A stretch of DNA of 6,258 nucleotides, from NCBI GenBank assembly GCA_005879255.1, contig VBKY01000338.1:1-6258 (forward strand), written 5' to 3'. Numbering within the stretch: the stretch's first letter is position 1; each line of letters opens with the position of its first letter. Shown here one piece after another: positions 4,189-6,258 of this stretch. The notes beneath the pieces were generated by a model. The model made no database searches. It saw only the letters and a list, made by a program, of their open reading frames with translations, and had not been told where the DNA came from. This DNA comes from Deltaproteobacteria bacterium. Its GTDB lineage: Bacteria > Desulfobacterota_B > Binatia > UBA9968. Both the position numbers and the translations under genes were made by a program.

Positions 4189-5958
4189 ATGAAAACCATC
4201 CATCGATTTCCTCATGCGGTCCGGGTGATTGAAAACTGCTGGATCCCGATGGCGGACGGATGTCGTCTGGCCGCGCGTGTCTGGCTGCCGGCAGACGCGG
4301 AGACGACTCCAGTTCCGGCGATCCTGGAATACATCCCCTACCGCAAGCGTGACTTCACGCGCGCGCGCGACGAGCCGATGCACCACTACTTCGCGGGCTA
4401 TGGATACGCTGCCGTGCGCGTCGATCTCAGAGGTTCAGGCGATTCTGACGGCCTGCTGCTTGACGAATATTTACAACAGGAGCACGACGACGCTCTGGAA
4501 GTGATTGGGTGGATCGCGCAACAACCGTGGTGCAGCGGCGCCGTCGGTATGATGGGCAAGTCCTGGGGCGGATTCAATTCCTTGCAAGTGGCCGCGCGTC
4601 GCCCACCCGAGCTCAAAGCGATCATCACCGTCTGTTCCACTGATGACCGCTACCGTGATGACGTGCATTACATGGGCGGTTGCCTGCTGAATGAAAATCT
4701 GACCTGGGGCTCGGTGCTGATGAGCTACAACGCTTATCCGCCGGATCCCGAGTTGGTTGGAGAACGCTGGCGCGCTATGTGGCGCGATCGCCTCGAACAC
4801 GCGGTATTTTTTCCCGAGGTGTGGCTCGAACATTGCCAACGGGATGATTACTGGAAACATGGATCCGTGTGTGAAAACTACGGCGCTATCGCCTGCCCAG
4901 TCTATGCCATAGGCGGTTGGTCCGATGCCTACAGCAACGCGATTCCCCGGCTGCTGGCCGCGCTCGAGGTTCCCCGCAAAGGCTTGATCGGTCCTTGGGC
5001 ACATCTCTATCCGCACGACGGCGTGCCTGGTCCGGCCATCGGATTCCTGCAGGAGGCGCTGCGCTGGTGGGATCACTGGTTGAAGGGTGTCGACACGGGG
5101 ATTATGGCGGAGCCGATGCTGCGTGTCTGGATGCAGGAGAGCGTCCCGCCAAAGCCTTCTCAGAAACATCGCCCCGGTCGGTGGGTGGCGGAAGCACAAT
5201 GGCCGTCGTCGCGCATCGCGCTCAAACGTCATTGGATCAATTCGAGTGGGCTGAGTAGCGCCCCGACCCCCGAATCACGACTCGAATTACGCTCGCCGCA
5301 AACTACCGGCCTCGGCGCAGGCGAATGGTGCGGTTTTGGCGCGCCCGGTGAAGCGCCGCCGGACCAGCGCGGTGACGACGGTTGTTCGTTGACATTCGAC
5401 TCGGAGGCTTTGCCAGAGAGAGTGGAAATTCTGGGCGCCCCAGTGGCGACCTTGGAGGTTACCGCCGACCAGCGCGTGGCCTTTGTCGCCGTGCGCCTGA
5501 ACGACGTCGCTCCCGATGGCGCGTCCGCCCGGGTGACCTATGGCCTGCTCAACCTTACGCACCGCGACGGCCACGAGCATCCGGAACCCGTGGCGCCGGG
5601 TAAGCGCTACCTAGTAACGGTTACGATGAACGATGTCGCACACGCATTTCCCGTGGGCCACAAAGTGCGCTTGGCTATTTCCACCTGCTACTGGCCGATC
5701 GCGTGGCCGGCGCCGCGGCCTGCAACGCTGAGCCTTTTTACTGGTAAAAGTTTTGTCGATCTCCCGGTGCGACCGCCGGACCCGAGAGACGGCGCGCTCA
5801 GGCCCTTCGAACCGGCCGAGGGCGCGGCGGCGCAAACAACCGAGCTTCGGCCCGCCGCCTTGAAGCGCATCGTTGAGCGGGACCGCGCGACGAATGAGAC
5901 GGTCTATACCATCTCCACCGGTCGAGGCGACTTGGACAGCGCGAAGCTGGGAGGCTGA
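4189..5958 (+). CDS. CocE/NonD family alpha/beta-hydrolase (peptidase S15-like), C-terminus frameshifted
   Basis: The 589 residues match the CocE/NonD (X-Pro dipeptidyl-peptidase-like) hydrolase family throughout: esterases or acylaminopeptidases with a catalytic alpha/beta core followed by a beta-rich jelly-roll. The core spans about residues 15-300. It has LEYIPYRKRD (47-55 region), VRVDLRGSGDSDG (76-88), the nucleophile elbow GKSWGG with S125, the acid D246 in GGWSDAYSNA and the base H272 in GPWAHLYPHDG, so the triad is complete. The jelly-roll domain (about 320-560) includes SPQTTGLGAGEW, VEILGAPVATLEV and NDVAHAFPVGHKVRLAIS. There is no signal peptide, so the enzyme is cytoplasmic; substrate cannot be read from sequence. 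GGAG at 4180-4183 supports the start. The frame ends at TGA 5956-5958, but family-like sequence continues in the next frame to 6136, so this copy has lost about 60 C-terminal residues through a frameshift. The catalytic core would survive. The gene looks monocistronic. Confidence 0.93.
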   Translation: MKTIHRFPHAVRVIENCWIPMADGCRLAARVWLPADAETTPVPAILEYIPYRKRDFTRARDEPMHHYFAGYGYAAVRVDLRGSGDSDGLLLDEYLQQEHDDALEVIGWIAQQPWCSGAVGMMGKSWGGFNSLQVAARRPPELKAIITVCSTDDRYRDDVHYMGGCLLNENLTWGSVLMSYNAYPPDPELVGERWRAMWRDRLEHAVFFPEVWLEHCQRDDYWKHGSVCENYGAIACPVYAIGGWSDAYSNAIPRLLAALEVPRKGLIGPWAHLYPHDGVPGPAIGFLQEALRWWDHWLKGVDTGIMAEPMLRVWMQESVPPKPSQKHRPGRWVAEAQWPSSRIALKRHWINSSGLSSAPTPESRLELRSPQTTGLGAGEWCGFGAPGEAPPDQRGDDGCSLTFDSEALPERVEILGAPVATLEVTADQRVAFVAVRLNDVAPDGASARVTYGLLNLTHRDGHEHPEPVAPGKRYLVTVTMNDVAHAFPVGHKVRLAISTCYWPIAWPAPRPATLSLFTGKSFVDLPVRPPDPRDGALRPFEPAEGAAAQTTELRPAALKRIVERDRATNETVYTISTGRGDLDSAKLGG

Positions 5959-6136
5959 GGTCATTCACAAGACCTGGTTTCACCGTCACTCGTGGAAAAC
6001 CCGCGTCGAGACGCGTACTGGCTTCTCCTCGACCGCTGACGATTTCGTGCTCGAAGCTGAACTTGCGGCGTACGAGAATGACGAGCAGTTCTTCACGCGC
6101 AGCTGGTCTCGTCGAGTGAAGCGCGACCTCCTGTGA
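5948..6136 (+). pseudogene. Displaced C-terminal end of the CocE-type hydrolase (+1 frame)
   Basis: This frame reads WEAEVIHKTWF and then an alternating strand pattern through RVETRTGFSSTADDFVLEAE and ends SRSWSRRVKRDLL-like (TRSWSRRVKRDLL) at TGA 6134-6136. From memory, CocE/NonD proteins of this subgroup end in exactly such a block: RVETxT, TxTxFxLxAxLDAYE, then RSWxRxxPRDL. The fragment has no start codon or ribosome-binding site of its own. Deleting one C near 5947 would read SAKWEAEV straight through and join the two frames into a single protein of 648 residues, close to the usual family length. It is therefore the severed 3' end of the preceding gene, not a separate gene. Confidence 0.75.
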
Positions 6137-6258
6137 ACTTCCCCGCCACGCGGGAAACATCGAAGCCGTCACCCATCCGAAGGCAGGTTACAAGAGGTAC
6201 GACTTCCTGTGAAATGGATTTCTCCATTCCTTTCTCCTTCAACTCGGCTCGGAATCAA
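6137..6258. other. Intergenic sequence at the right edge
   Basis: No gene is seen. A short perfect hairpin CCCGC-CAC-GCGGG (6142-6154) begins five bases after the stop of the displaced C-terminal frame. It is followed by AAACAT, not a T-run, so it is at most a weak terminator candidate. Confidence 0.3.

Noticed and set aside
4471..5232. Minus-strand 253-residue reading frame inside the CocE-type gene
   Set aside because: It overlaps a strongly conserved catalytic domain on the other strand and has a His/Arg/Pro-rich shadow composition without motifs.
6142..6154. Terminator after the displaced hydrolase C-terminus
   Set aside because: The 5-bp hairpin lacks a following T-run and is short enough to occur by chance.

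Overview
This is an accessory-looking stretch of a medium-to-high-GC bacterial genome. The protein families (CocE/NonD-type hydrolase, exported alpha/beta hydrolase, remnant of a REP-associated tyrosine transposase) and the many dispersed palindromes suit a soil or environmental proteobacterium or a related uncultured lineage. Nothing here fixes the taxon. No rRNA, tRNA, CRISPR array or phage module is visible.

Layout. Positions 1-425 (minus strand) carry the N-terminal third of an exported alpha/beta-hydrolase that runs off the left edge. About 880 bases without a convincing gene follow. They hold a tiny ORF behind a strong Shine-Dalgarno sequence, the first copy of a 93-94 bp dispersed repeat, and a TTCAA/TTCCA-rich tract. 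A doubtful 63-residue hydrophobic ORF (1310-1501) precedes a more credible 171-residue hypothetical protein (1547-2062). Next come the second repeat copy (2193-2285) and, 22 bases later, a dead transposase of the REP-associated Y1 family (2308-2607). The transposase is broken by stop codons and by a TTCAA-rich insertion, has lost one histidine of its HUH motif, and lacks its C-terminal part. Positions 426-2900 look AT-richer and more decayed than the right half.

The right half holds two clear plus-strand genes. The 330-residue protein at 2929-3921 has what looks like an ATP-grasp-type core but belongs to no family I can name; it is the best candidate for something undescribed. An inverted repeat overlaps its stop codon and a REP-like palindromic element lies just downstream. 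A CocE/NonD alpha/beta-hydrolase follows (4189-5958) with an intact Ser-Asp-His triad. It ends early because of an apparent single-base frameshift near 5947; the expected C-terminal end continues in the next frame to 6136.

The genes do not form an obvious pathway or operon: they differ in strand, are widely spaced, and are separated by repeats. The best-supported reading is a patchwork of metabolic hydrolases and orphan genes around a decayed REP/RAYT locus. I found no convincing multi-gene novel system.
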